Assembly: GCF_046630445.1 (NCBI RefSeq)
Contig: NC_092333.1
Location: 1,822,001 to 1,886,000, forward strand
Reading direction: 5' to 3'
Length of the DNA stretch: 64,000 bases
DNA from: Rutidosis leptorrhynchoides
Lineage: Eukaryota; Streptophyta; Magnoliopsida; Asterales; Asteraceae
The position numbers and the translations under genes were made by a program. The first letter of the stretch is position 1; every line of letters starts with the position of its first letter. The notes beneath the pieces were generated by a model. The model was given only the letters and a program-made list of their open reading frames with translations, did not search any database and had not been told where the DNA came from. This document shows positions 13,601 through 26,181 of this stretch, piece after piece.

Positions 13601-16076
13601 AATAACATGTATCATCTGCAGATTGTGGTTGTTGCATTGCTCTATCAACTGAAAAGGTAACACTCTCGTCCTCTATACTTAGGGCCAGTTTCTTACCGAA
13701 CACGTCTATCATTGCTTTAGCCGTGTTTAAGAATGGTCTTCCTAATATGAGAGGAACTTGAGAATCTTCTTCCATGTCCAGAACAACAAAATCTACTGGA
13801 AATACTAAAGTATCAACTTTAACTAGCATGTTCTCCATTATCCCTCTAGGATATTTTATTGATCTATCGGCTAGTTGTATGCTTATTCTGGTTGGTTTCA
13901 ATTCTCCAAGGTCTAGTTTAGCGTATAGTGAATACGGCATTAGATTTATACTAGCACCTAAGTCTGCCAATGCTTCTATTGAACTAAGACTACCCAGAAA
14001 ACATGGAATTGTGAAACTTCCTGGATCAGATAGTTTTCTGGTATCTTATTCAACAGCACTGCTGAACAATTAGCATTCATAGTAACAGCCGAGAGTTCTT
14101 CCATTTTCTTTCTATTTGAGATTAGATCTTTCAAGAATTTAGCATATCTAGGCATTCCTGAAATCACATCAATGAAAGGAAGATTTACATTTATCTGTTT
14201 AAACATATCCAAGAATATGGATTGCTCGGCTTCAAGTTTCTCTTTCTTCATTTTACTCGGGTAAGGAAGTGGTGGTTGGTATGGTTTAACATAAGGTTTA
14301 GTCTTAACTGTGTTATCTTCATTAACCTTTTCAACTACCGGTTCTTTTTCCTTATCTTGATCAGGTTGTGGTTCTTGTGGAGTAGGAATAGCTTCATCAG
14401 AAGTTACAGGTATTTCAGGTGGTTTAAGTGTTGTACCACTTCTTGTGGTAATGGCTTTAGCTGTTTCATTCCGGGGGTTAGCATTTGTATCACTAGGTAG
14501 ACTTCCCGGTTTTCTTTCACCTATTAACCTTGCTAGGTTACTTACTTCTTGTTCCAGATTTTGAATAGAAGCTTGTTGATTTCTAAATGCTTGAGCATTT
14601 TGTTCATTGGTTTGTTTCTGAGATGTGAAAAACTGCGTTTGAGTTTCAACTAGCTTCGTCATCATATCTTCTAAATTCGGCTTTTTATCATCGGTTTGTT
14701 GTGGTGGTTTGTTTTGAAAATTAGGTCTTTGCTGATTGTAATTATTATTGGATACTTGTTGATTGCTAGGACCTTGTTGGTTGTTGTATGGAATATTTCG
14801 GTTATAATTCTGATTTTGATTGTAAATCGGTCTTGGCGGTTGATAATTATTTTGATAATTATTTCCAGGCCTTTGGTTTATGTATGAATGAAATATTCTC
14901 TCTTTGTTCCATTGTTAATTCAATACTGAGACAATCTTTTGTCAAATGTGGTCCTCCACACTACTCACAACTAATTCGTATTGAGTGAATATCTTTAGTC
15001 ATCTTTTCCATTCGTCTCTCCACAACATCTATCTTTGCGGAAATGGAATCTAAGTCATGGCTAGAATCGGCTCTAGCTGCTTTAGATGATCTAATGATAT
15101 CTTTTTCTTGGTGCCACTCATGTGAGTGGGAAGCAGTGTTATCAATTATTTTGTAAGCATCAGTTTCGGTTTTCTTCATAATAGAACCACCAGCTGCTAT
15201 ATCTATGTCTTTCCTTGTAGTGATGTCGCATCCTTGGTAGAATATTTGTACTATTTGACAGGTGTCTAAACCATGTTGCGGACATCCTCTTAACAACTTT
15301 CCAAATCTAGTTCATGCCTCATATAGAGTTTCATTTGATTTCTGTGTAAACGTAACAATTTCTCCTTGAAGTCTTACGGCTTTAGATGTCGGAAAGAATT
15401 GTTTAAGAAATTTTTCAACTAAAACATCCTATGTATCAATCGCCCCTTCAGGTAACGATTCCAACCAATCTTTGGCTTCTCCCTTTAAAGTCCAGGGAAA
15501 TAACATGAGATATATCTGTTCATCCTCCACTTCTCGGATTTTAAATAGTGTGCAGATCCTATTAAAGGTACGTAGATGTTCATTTGGATCTTCCTTCGGT
15601 GCACCACTAAATTGGCATTGATTTGTCACCATGTGTAGAATTTATCCTTTGATTTCATAATCTGGCGCATTAATGTCAGGATGAGTAATTGCGTGACCTT
15701 GGCCAGTGCGTTTAGCTCTCATTCGGTCTTCCATACTTAAAGGTTCCAGATTCTCCATAATTGAATTTGTTGAATCCGAATCACTAGAGGATTCTGATTT
15801 AATGGTTCGTTCCTCAACAATCTCTGTTTGAATGATTGGTGGTTCCGGAGGAAAGTTTAGTGGTTCAGGATCTACGAATCGTTCCTGAATATTCTCCGGA
15901 TTCTCAATTGTGAGGTCGGGTTCAAAAAATGGATTATCGGAAATTTGAGCTGGAGTACTTGGTCGACTGGATGACGATTCTAAAGAAAAATCAACGGCAG
16001 TAATATTTGCTAAATGTCTTGATCTAGTTACAGGTGGTGAACGTACAAAAGGTGGTGAACGTCTTGCTCGGTGCAT
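10632..16076 (-). pseudogene. Athila gag-pol region
   Basis: Read on the minus strand from 16076 down. An N-terminal gag-like part has proline- and serine-rich sequence and a retrotransposon gag core (ending near FPWTLKGEAKDWLESLPEG). Next comes an aspartic protease (ADLGASINLMPYSLY). The reverse transcriptase follows, with conserved PFGLCNAPATFQRCM and the catalytic FMDDFSVFG block. Then come RNase H (CDASDFTMGAVLGQ ... HLSRLEN) and an integrase with a zinc-binding region and a DDE core ([34 protein letters not shown]). Sequence and order fit the Athila clade of Ty3/gypsy. The region is broken at several places and should be read as a fossil. Confidence 0.9.
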
Positions 16077-17571
16077 TCACTGAATATCCTATTAGTTTTA
16101 AAAAGGAAAGAAAAATTATAATAAGTTATCCAATCAATAGACTTTTCTGATTTTGCCCACGTTTCGAATAGCCAAAAGATGCAGCAGAGGGGCAGGATTC
16201 GTTTGGTCTCAATATAATTGAGGACTGTTTGGCTCCAATAACCCGGTCCACGTACAAATCCAACTATTACTACGAACCAGAAAATTTTGATGTCTATCAA
16301 TTTAACCACTTAAAATAAATTTTCGTAATTTTAAGAAATTTAGATAAGAAGTAGAATAAAAATCTATGTCCTAAAACTAGAATAGCGAGAAATAAGAAAG
16401 AAAAAGAGTTCGTCGAAAAAGGTCGAAAAAGAAAAATGGTTGAAAAATAAAAGGTGACGGAAAAATAAAAGAAACTTATAAAACTTAAAAATACTTGACT
16501 AACCTAACCTTATTACTACAATTAACTTAAAATTATAATCGCAAATTGAGATTACTAATTGAAATGATAATTGATACATAGGTAAAAGTCGTCTAAAAAT
16601 ATTAAAGCTTACAGGAAAAACTAAATCCCAAATGGAAATATCTTAAAAAGAAACTAAAACTTAAAAAGGCGTCGCAAAATTCTAGAGTACCTAAATCTTA
16701 GTTTAAAGAAAAAGCACTTAAGGAATTCTACGGCAAAGCCTAAAAATCTAAAAGTAAAAATAACTATTGCAAAAACTAAGTTTAAAACTAAATATGAGCT
16801 AAATATACAAATATTACGCTAAAACAATTAAAAAGGGACAAAATATAAAAATATACTAAAATTTGTAAAAAATACAATTTTTATAAAAATATTATTTATT
16901 TAATAAAGCTATTAATTTTATAATTTAATTAAACTAATTTAACTAAATATACAAAATAATAATAAACACTAAAAACTAATTAAAAACTAAAAACCTAATT
17001 AGGGTTTTAATTAAAAATAATAATAATAATTACGTAATTAATGCTAAATTAGGGTTCTGTCGGCGTGTCAGGTTAGCTCCGCGAGTTACGGTATTCCAAG
17101 AAGAAAACGCCGCGAGTCGCGGGGATCCAGAATTCAACTCAGGTACAGTTTTAAATTTGACGTTTTTTTTTATTTTCTGTTTTTATATTTTCTGTTTTAT
17201 ATCAAAATATTTGTATAATAAAAACTTATATTTAAAAACTTAAATAAAAATAGAACTACTTTATAATTTTAAAAATATCTTAAAAATAGATTTATATATA
17301 TTAAATTTTTTTTTCTTTTTTTCGGTTTTTTTTTATTTATTATATATATGTTTTTAAATAAAAACAAAATACTTAAATAAAACTTATATAAAAATAAAGA
17401 AACTTTATAAAACTTAAATATTTAACAAATCTTAAAAATACTTATATTTTTGTTTCTTTTTTATATTTTCGAATATTTAAAACGTATTTTTATAAAAACG
17501 AATTTTAATAAAAGTAAACTAATTTTTTTTTTTTTTTATATTAGCGTTACGCTTCCGGCGTTTAAGAGTAT
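16077..17571 (-). other. Athila 5' leader
   Basis: About 1.5 kb of AT-rich sequence between primer site and gag. No ORF of note. It holds the GC palindrome pair at 17078-17091 and 17110-17122. Confidence 0.7.
17078..17122. repeat. Leader GC palindrome pair of Athila
   Basis: CTCCGCGAGTTACGG and CCGCGAGTCGCGG start 32 bases apart, the same spacing as in the LTR pairs. The first copy is imperfect. Confidence 0.8.
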
Positions 17572-17589
17572 TCCCCGGCAGCGGCGCCA
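17572..17589 (-). promoter_or_regulatory. Athila primer binding site, tRNA-Asp type
   Basis: The minus strand reads TGGCGCCGCTGCCGGGGA, ten bases from the LTR edge at 17599. It resembles the complement of the 3' end of plant tRNA-Asp, the usual Athila primer. Confidence 0.85.
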
Positions 17590-17598
17590 AAAATAACT

Positions 17599-19599
17599 TG
17601 ATGTTTTAATAGAGTGGTATAAAAATACTATTAATTTTAGCAGGAAATACTATTAAATACGATACAATTTTACACAAGATATTTATTTATTTATAGAATG
17701 GATATACTTAAACCTTGCTACAACACTTATAGGCAGTGTACCTAATCGTAGAGTAGTGTAGTTTTTTAGTAAGTCCGGTTCGTTCCACAGGGAATCTTTT
17801 TAAACAAAGCTTAACGCTATATTAGTTTACTTTTATAAAAATACAAATATATATATAAGTAATATTATTATTATAAAGGGGGGTTTTTACCGTTTAATGA
17901 CCGGTTTGTCGATTTTAAAACTTTAGTCGCAGTTAAAACCAAATGTAAAATATTAAAAATAAATACAAGACTTAAATTAAAGCGTAAAGTAAATAACGAT
18001 AATGAAATTTTGAATAATAAAAGTGCGATAAAATAAACTTGCGATAATTAAAAAGTACGATAATTAAAAGTGCAATTAAATACAATAACAATAAATAAAA
18101 ATGCGATAATTAGAAGTGCAATTAAATATAAAATAAAGGAAATTAAATATGAAATAAAAGAATTATGCTTATTTAAACTTCCGTAATCATGATGTTTGAC
18201 GTTTGATTTTAGTTTTATGCCCATGGGTTAATTGTCCTTTGTCCTGGATTATTTAATATGTCCGTCTGATTTTTGTCCATAACAGTCCATCAGTCATAAA
18301 TATAAAGTGCGAGTGTCCTCGTCAAATTATCCTTATACCCGAAGTTAAATATTCCAACTAATTGGGGATTTAAACTGTAACAAGATTTTAATACTTTGTT
18401 TAATAATTACACCAGGATGTCGACTGAGTGTAATCCAAGGTTTTAATATTTTGTTATCAATTATACCAAGTGTCCTTGTACATAATTTCACCCCTGTTTT
18501 AATTATTCTAGTGGCTATTAATCCATTCCCGTGTCCGGTTAAATGAACGATTATTCGTACATATAAATACCCCGCCCATCGTGTCCGATCGAGTGTATAT
18601 GGTAATTTATAGGGACGCCCAATTGTAAATCTTTATATTAACATTAACAAACTATCATTTAGTTAAACAAATATAAAGCCCATTAATAGACCATAGTCTA
18701 ATTTCCACAAGTGTCGTTCTTTTGTTCAAACCCCAATTATGGTACAAAGCCCAATTACCCAATTTTAGTAATTAGCCCAACATCATGATTACTTCGGATT
18801 AAATAAGCATAATAATAACTTAGCTACGAGACATTAAATTAAAAAGGTTGAACATAACTTACAATGATTAAAAATAGCGTAGCGTTATACAGACAGAATT
18901 TCGACTTACACCCTTACAATATTCGCTAACATACCCTTATTATTAGGATTAAAAATTAAAATTAAAATTAAAATATAAATTATATATATATTTTTACGTA
19001 TATATTGAGAGAGATAGATATTAGATGTTATATAAAATGATCAGAATTCGGTTGCTTTTATAGGGAGTTTCAAACTTTGGGGCTCCGCGACTCGCGGCAT
19101 TTTTTGCCTTCAAACTCCGCGAGTCGCGGAGTTTGTAAATACAGCTCACACAATTTGGAGTCTTTCTTGCCGACGGTTTTTATTTATTTATATAATATAT
19201 AAATAATTATAAGAATTATTTAAATATTATATTATATTTATGTGCATAGTTGACTTGTAATTTTTAGTCCGTTGCGTCGAGCGTTGAGAGTTGACTCTGG
19301 TCCCTGTTCCGGATTTTCGAACGTCCTTGCGTACAATTTAATATCTTGTACTTTGCGTTTTGAATCTTGTACTCTTGTAATTTCGAGACGTTTCTAATCA
19401 ATAATTGGAACCTCTTTGATTGTCTTTTGTACTTTTGAGCTTTTTGGTCGTTTGTGTCTTCAATTCGTCGAATCTGTCTTTTGTCTTCACCTTTTATTAT
19501 TTAAACGAATATCATTTGTAAATAGAACAATTGCAACTAAAAGCTTGTCTTTCTTGAGGAATAATGCTATGAAATATATGTTCATTTTTAGCATTATCA
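17599..19599 (-). repeat. Athila 5' LTR
   Basis: Collinear with 3085-5086. The GC palindrome pair lies at 19083-19097 and 19115-19131. The outer edge at 19599 is followed by the ATCTT duplication. Confidence 0.95.
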
Positions 19600-19604
19600 A
19601 TCTT

Positions 19605-22600
19605 CCACAGCAAAAATACTTTCACTCCATCTGTTTGTATATAAGGTTTTGACTTCAGTTGCTTTTTCGTGTAATCTACACCCAACAACTCAATTCAAAT
19701 ATATTTGGTTTAAGGAACCAAATGGGTTTAAGATGCCAAACAGGTTAAAAGTTGGCCAAAAGTACATTCGACATGTGCAAACGATTATACTATTCTATTA
19801 TTGTATATGTGAAATAATAATATCCGTTATTGTAACCAAATGTTTTAGAAGTGAGATATTATCAATTTGAGGTTCTTAATATATGAATTTTAAAATGTTA
19901 TGTTCAACCCGACCGACCTGACCGAGGTGTATTTTCTTGATTCAAATCGTGTATGCACCTTTTTTGCCCCCGGTAACGAACCATGTTAACCAACTTGCTC
20001 AAACCACCCATCTTACCACCCGTAAATAAAAAAGGCTGATATTTCATCTTGAGTTGCTACAATAAGGAAATATGAGAAGAGTAAATTTACCCAATACATA
20101 TGGCTTGGTAAGACCTCAAAATGAATCTTCACGAGGGGTGTAACTATCATGCTTGAGATATGTCCGTATACACTTCGTGCATATAAGTTTACATCATGGC
20201 GCATGTTTTCACCAAACACTTTTAGCAGCATGAATGGTCTCCAACAACGACCAAGTCATGTCCCACGTTTTACTACAAAAAATATCACAGCATTATGTGA
20301 GAAAGTCAATGTATTTTCTTAAACTCACACACACACACCAAACTACAATTGAATAAAACATAGATATAGCTTCATATAAAGTATAAACTATATTTATAAA
20401 TGTTACTGACCCCTTGTTCTCATCGGACAATGTACTACTTGGTAAGAAATCATACGTTTCCAAAAGCGTAGGAGTCACAGCCACCGCTTACTCGATAAAT
20501 GACATACATCAACCTGAAGAAGAATTTAAATGTATATCACCTACGACACTCCAAAATGAGGGATACGGATCCGTGATGGCACTATCACCCTTGATGATAA
20601 TACTTAGAGAATGTATTTTTAATAATAACTCAAAACACTTAACACTTACATGAACAGTATTAGGCTTGTACAATTAATTCATAAATACATAAGTTCGTCA
20701 ATATTTAAGGGGATGGAAATAAAGAAAGGGATAGATTCAAAAAAATAAAAATAAAATAAAGAAATAGATTTCAAAAAACAAAAGAAATGGCTAGATACCT
20801 ACAATATGACCGGTATTAGCACTGATTTCCACCCGTTTGGTCGCTGCAAAGAAACATAATTCCTTAATGTAGGATAAAAAAAAATATAAGTGTATGCCTT
20901 GAATAATAAATTTCAAATGGAATAGGTAAAACTGATTCTATTGTTTAAATTTGTTAAGAATTACATTTACCATAACAGTGAGTGACTACTTAAAAATTGA
21001 AATGGAATATGATATAAACAATACAGTTGCAGTTTGCCTTACTTCAGATAAACCTCTTTCACAATACCAAAATTGAGAGCTTCAAATGTACTACCATCGT
21101 TATCTTTTACAAGAAACTATGCATTAGAGGTGATAAATGAGCAGGTACAAAGATTTATTGCATGGCCGATTCAGGTCAAAATGAATAAGTTTTGTAAAAG
21201 TCCAGATCAGGAAGAGAATGAGCAACAAATCGATATAAGTTTAGAAACAAATCAGAATGGTTAAATTACTACTCAAGTAAGGTACCTAAAATATGATGAG
21301 AATGGGTAATCATTGCAACAACTTTAGTCAGGTGCTCAAAATATTTAATAACCAATTTGATATTCAAACATAATATCACAACATAAATACCAAATTGTCA
21401 AAAAGACATTTTGACAAATCAAGTTTACTAAACCCCGTTTGACACTGTACCTTATCCGCTGACCCGCTCAAGTTGCCACCAAGAGTTATCTCTCAATAAG
21501 ATCAAGTTTATCGTTTTGCTTCTGATGTTTCCTGTTAGTAAAAAATAGAGGCAAAGCTTGAGCAAATAAAGCAAATCTACAATCTGTAACAAATATACAT
21601 TTGTACAAATTCAAATGGGATGAAAGTCACCAAGTCATCAGGTACATGTATGATGCTTTCATGGAAAATCAAAAATTACCATTAGAATACAAACTTTAAT
21701 TAAATAACTCTGAACTTTTACGAACCCGAATCTAGATCTAGAAAAACCATGACATGAGATTATCAAAGGTAGTGACCTCTACTCTCTGCATGACATCATG
21801 GTTGGAAGCTAAATACTCTGGTCCTACAACAATCTGGCAAAAAGATCTTCTTACCAAGCTTAAACTTTTCACCAATAACATGATCCATCATAACTTAAAT
21901 CGAAACAGCCCAAAAGCAAAAATATACAAACCTAATTTCAAAAAATCTAAAAACAGTTTAAAATGAGTTTTTATGTAATTGTCATGAAGATGTATTCTAG
22001 TAAGACATCAAAAAGCTACAAACTTTACTATTTAAATGGTTCAAATCCAATCAACCATTCATAAATGTATTAAGATAAAATATGTAACCCTACCGATACA
22101 ATCTGAAACCCTTCGTTTATCATTATGAAGTCAATTACAATCCGTCAACCATTTGTAAATGTATAAAGATTCAAGAATTATGAATTTTGAATGTTAATGA
22201 TTCGACATTTTCTTACCAATAGAGTAGCATAAGATACTGGAACTTTCACAATATAAACAACATCACTTATTTATGTCCATCATTTGTAATGAGAGCATAA
22301 GATATTGGAACTTTCACTTACTTAAATTTGAGTCATTAGGCCTAATCATATAATTTACCAAACAATATTCATGAAAAACAAACATATACACGTATAAAAC
22401 ACAAACAAAAATTAGCAACATATTACAAAGATATTCAGAGGATAAAAAATTGAACGATTCATACCATCACCCACCTTCGGGTCTTCAACCCAACGTTAAT
22501 CAGAGAAGGCAGAAACCTAACCTCCCAAACTTTAAGTAAGCATTTGTAAAAGATGGTCACCATGAAAAAGTCCCAATTTTAAAGACTAACCGGTTGTTAG

Positions 22601-22843
22601 AGCGTCATTATGTACAAACGGATGCAACATCACAGACATATGCATCGATTTGTTAGGACAGACTTGAAGGTCTGAACACTAATAACCTTGCTTACACGAT
22701 ATTCATAATAACGAAACCATAAATTCTGAAGTCTACAACCTACCACGTACATCACCAAAGATTAATCATTAACACTACTTATTCAGACATTTAATCGAAC
22801 ATGTGGTAGGCATATAACCAGATGGACATAATACAACCTTGAA
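19605..22843 (-). other. Unassigned DNA with exon-like scraps
   Basis: Continuous with 1671-3079 before the Athila insertion. On the minus strand some short stretches look coding and have splice-like borders. Positions 21834-21739 follow a TTTTTGCCAG acceptor and read IVVGPEYLASNHDVMQRVEV, then a second half ending at a stop. Positions 21116-21043 read FLVKDNDGSTFEALNFGIVK plus five more residues, up to a GTAAGG donor. Positions 20843-20799 lie between TTTGCAG and GTATCT. The reading phases of these pieces do not join cleanly, so this is either a decayed gene or one I have not parsed. I cannot name the protein. Confidence 0.3.
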
Positions 22844-25092
22844 ACAAAATTAAATAGCCAAAAGAATTTCAGCAACATAAACAAAATTTTAAACATAAAA
22901 AACAAAAGTGAAGAAAATTGTACCTGTATAAGAATCACGATGTAGCAATTTGTGAGACCTTCAAAGAATAACGATGGATTAAAGAAAATGATGAAATCGA
23001 ATTTGTTTGGATGGAGCGTATCGATTGGATGTGAGGGTGTGTTTTTTGTTGATTGCAAAAACCCTAGAAGAAACTGCTCTGATCACAGACTGAATGCCGA
23101 TTTAAATTGGATGATAACTGCTCCATGAAATATTGAGGAGAATGAAACTGTTAACCCTAATTAGAAGACACGCGTAAGATGTAGAAAATTAGGGATTTAT
23201 TTAATTCAAAATTATGAGAAAAAAGAATTTGTTGAGGATGAATCTGGAGGTTACACGTGTCTGAATTATGTATGAGATTTATAAAGATAAAAGACAAAAT
23301 TAAATAGCCAAAAGAATTTCAGCAACATAAACAAAATTTTAAACATAAAAAACAAAAGTGAATAAAATTGTACCTGTATAAGAATCACGATGTAGCAATT
23401 TGTGAGACCTTCAAAGAATCACGATGGATTAAAGAAGATGATGAAATCGAATTTGTTTGGATGGAGCGTATCGATTGGATGTGAGGGTGTGTTTTTTGTT
23501 GATTGCAAAAACCCTAGAAGAAACTGCTCTGATCACAGATTGAATGCCGATTTAAATTGGATGATAACTGCTCCGTGAAATATTGAGGAGAATGAAACTG
23601 TTAACCCTAATTAGAAGACACGCGTAAGATGTAGAAAATTAGGGATTTATTTAATTCAAAATTATGAGAAAAAAGAATTTGTTGAGGATGAATCTGGAGG
23701 TTACACGTGTCTGAATTATGTATGAGATTTATAAAGATAAAAGACAAAATTAAATAGCCAAAAGAATTTCAGCAACATAAACAAAATTTTAAACATAAAA
23801 AACAAAAGTGAATAAAATTGTACCTGTATAAGAATCACGATGTAGCAATTTGTGAGACCTTCAAAGAATCACGATGGATTAAAGAAGATGATGAAATCGA
23901 ATTTGTTTGGATGGAGCGTATCGATTGGATGTGAGGGTGTGTTTTTTGTTGATTGCAAAAACCCTAGAAGAAACTGCTCTGATCACAGACTGAATGCCGA
24001 TTTAAATTGGATGATAACTGCTCCGTGAAATATTGAGGAGAATGAAACTGTTAACCCTAATTAGAAGACACGCGTAAGATGTAGAAAATTAGGGATTTAT
24101 TTAATTCAAAATTATGAGAAAAAAGAATTTGTTGAGGATGAATCTGGAGGTTACACGTGTCTGAATTATGTATGAGATTTATAAAGATAAAAGACAAAAT
24201 TAAATAGCCAAAAGAATTTCAGCAACATAAACAAAATTTTAAACATAAAAAACAAAAGTGAATAAAATTGTACCTGTATAAGAATCACGATGTAGCAATT
24301 TGTGAGACCTTCAAAGAATCACGATGGATTAAAGAAGATGATGAAATCGAATTTGTTTGGATGGAGCGTATCGATTGGATGTGAGGGTGTGTTTTTTGTA
24401 GATTGCAAAAACCCTAGAAGAAACTGCTCTGATCACAGATTGAATGCCGATTTAAATTGGATGATAACTGCTCCGTGAAATATTGAGGAGAATGAAACTG
24501 TTAACCCTAATTAGAAGACACGCGTAAGATGTAGAAAATTAGGGATTTATTTAATTCAAAATTATGAGAAAAAAGAATTTGTTGAGGATGAATCTGGAGG
24601 TTACACGTGTCTGAATTATGTATGAGATTTATAAAGATAAAAGACAAAATTAAATAGCCAAAAGAATTTCAGCAACATAAACAAAATTTTAAACATAAAA
24701 AACAAAAGTGAATAAAATTGTACCTGTATAAGAATCACGATGTAGCAATTTGTGAGACCTTCAAAGAATCACGATGGATTAAAGAAGATGATGAAATCGA
24801 ATTTGTTTGGATGGAGCGTATCGATTGGATGTGAGGGTGTGTTTTTTGTTGATTGCAAAAACCCTAGAAGAAACTGCTCTGATCACAGATTGAATGCCGA
24901 TTTAAATTGGATGATAACTGCTCCGTGAAATATTGAGGAGAATGAACTGTTAACCCTAATTAGAAGACACGCGTAAGATGTAGAAAATTAGGGATTTATT
25001 TAATTCAAAATTATGAGAAAAAAGAATTTGTTGAGGATGAATCTGGAGGTTACACGTGTCTGAATTATGTATGAGATTTATAAAGATAAAAG
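22844..25092. repeat. Tandem array, five 450-bp units
   Basis: The phrase TAAATAGCCAAAAGAATTTC begins at 22851, 23301, 23751, 24201 and 24651, an exact 450-base period. Units differ at only a handful of positions, and the last unit is one base short. On the minus strand each unit reads like the start of a plant gene: a TATA-like CTTTATAAA, an ACACGTGT palindrome, AACCCTA telo-box motifs, a C/T-rich leader and a donor-like ATACAG|GTAC. The array lies immediately upstream, on that strand, of the exon-like scraps at 19605-22843. The low divergence points to recent duplication or ongoing homogenisation. Confidence 0.95.
24858..25085 (-). promoter_or_regulatory. Candidate promoter in the outermost array unit
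   Basis: On the minus strand: CTTTATAAA (plus 25077-25085), then the G-box-like palindrome ACACGTGT (25052-25059), ACGCGTGT, AACCCTAA and a telo-box AAACCCTAG near 24860. Telo-boxes of this kind are common close to transcription starts of plant housekeeping genes. The same set is present in the other four units. The role is inferred. Confidence 0.35.
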
Positions 25093-26069
25093 ATTATATA
25101 ATTATAAAATATTTTCTATATACATATTGTATACGGAGTAATATATTTTCTCTATCAAAATTAATAACAATAACAATAGTACAATACGATGACTTCTCCT
25201 TTTCCTTCATCGATATGGTTGTCATCTTTATCTTCATCACCAATTAAATCAGATGATTCATCTTTTTTTTTTTTTTACGTCTCCTTTAGTCCAATTGATA
25301 GACGCATTCTTGTGCCATAGTTATTATTTTTGTTTGATTTTAGACTGAACTCATGGTGCCACCAACTAATAGACACATTCTTGTGTCGTAGATTCTGTTA
25401 ATGAGGCGTTTAACTAGCTAATTCCAATTAATAGACACATTCTTGTGCCATAGGTATTATTTTTGTTTAGCTGATTCCAATTAATCCATGATATGCCATA
25501 TGAAACTAACCAAAACTGCATATTTGCTAAATGGCAACAGCCATATCATACATTACAAGGTATATTACATTAAGTCTAGCAATAACAGTATTCTAAGTAT
25601 GAACATGTTAGGAGACGGAAGGTCTATGTTGGTCAAAGTGATCAGAGACATGCTATGTAAATCGGGATGATGAACCGGGACCGCGACCCAGAAGCACACC
25701 ACCATTAGCTGTCCCAATTTGGAGATACACGAACAAACAGAGACATAACACCCACATACTTGAATCCAATTACTTACCCGGACGACTTGAAACTAAGCTG
25801 CTTCACTCGAGACAAATATCTAAAGAGACAAATATCTAACCATATCGAACTCTCCGACTTAGTAAAATCCCATTATTCAAACAACATCCAAATTATAGTG
25901 TTTTTTTCTGAAATATTATCATCATCCAGATTTAGGTAAGGATGAGAGAGGTGAAAAAGAACTATACATAAATAGAGAAGTTAATTTTGGGGAGAGAAAA
26001 AGTAATTCTGAGTAATAAATATAAATAATACTCCGTAAATAAGTAACGATAAAAGAAAAAGGGAATGTT
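25093..26069. other. Noncoding DNA with a small triplicated motif
   Basis: Three near-identical 30-base phrases (CCAATTAATAGACACATTCT and onward) begin at 25291, 25362 and 25424. Two of them are followed by the same TTATTTTTGTTT tail. The rest shows no gene. Confidence 0.6.
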
Positions 26070-26153
26070 GGAGACAACTAGTAAGTAAATGACATGTGCA
26101 TCCAGATGGCCTCATCAGTTTGTGAGATCTTGTTTGTGAACATAGCATTTCTC
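26070..26153 (-). repeat. Right arm of the dispersed inverted repeat
   Basis: Reverse-complement partner of 1572-1670, including CACAAACTGATGAGGCCAT on the minus strand. Orientation and flanks suit the far end of an element starting at 1572. Confidence 0.5.
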
Positions 26154-26181
26154 TATACAAATATTCATTTGAATCTATAAA

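Larger units (their letters stand above)
3085..19599 (-). mobile_element. Athila-clade Ty3/gypsy LTR element, nearly full length
   Basis: A complete LTR-to-LTR unit of 16,515 bp on the minus strand. The two ~2.0-kb LTRs run TG...CA and are flanked by the 5-bp duplication ATCTT (3080-3084 and 19600-19604). In element orientation the order is 5' LTR, tRNA-Asp-type primer site, long leader, gag, protease, reverse transcriptase/RNase H, integrase, a 2.1-kb spacer, a 450-codon ORF, 3' noncoding DNA and 3' LTR. That order and the pol sequence match the Athila clade. By eye the LTRs differ at roughly 1% of positions, the lowest of the three complete elements here, so it is probably the youngest, well under a million years at commonly used rates. 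Gag-pol is broken in several places. Confidence 0.95.

Noticed and set aside
17572-17589. tRNA gene
   Set aside because: Only the 18-base primer-site complement is present, with no cloverleaf around it; the same holds for 38866 and 50119. No tRNA or rRNA gene was found anywhere in the window.
22844-25092. Possible CRISPR-like or centromeric satellite array
   Set aside because: There is no repeat-spacer alternation; only five whole 450-bp units with promoter-like content, so a local tandem duplication is the simpler reading.
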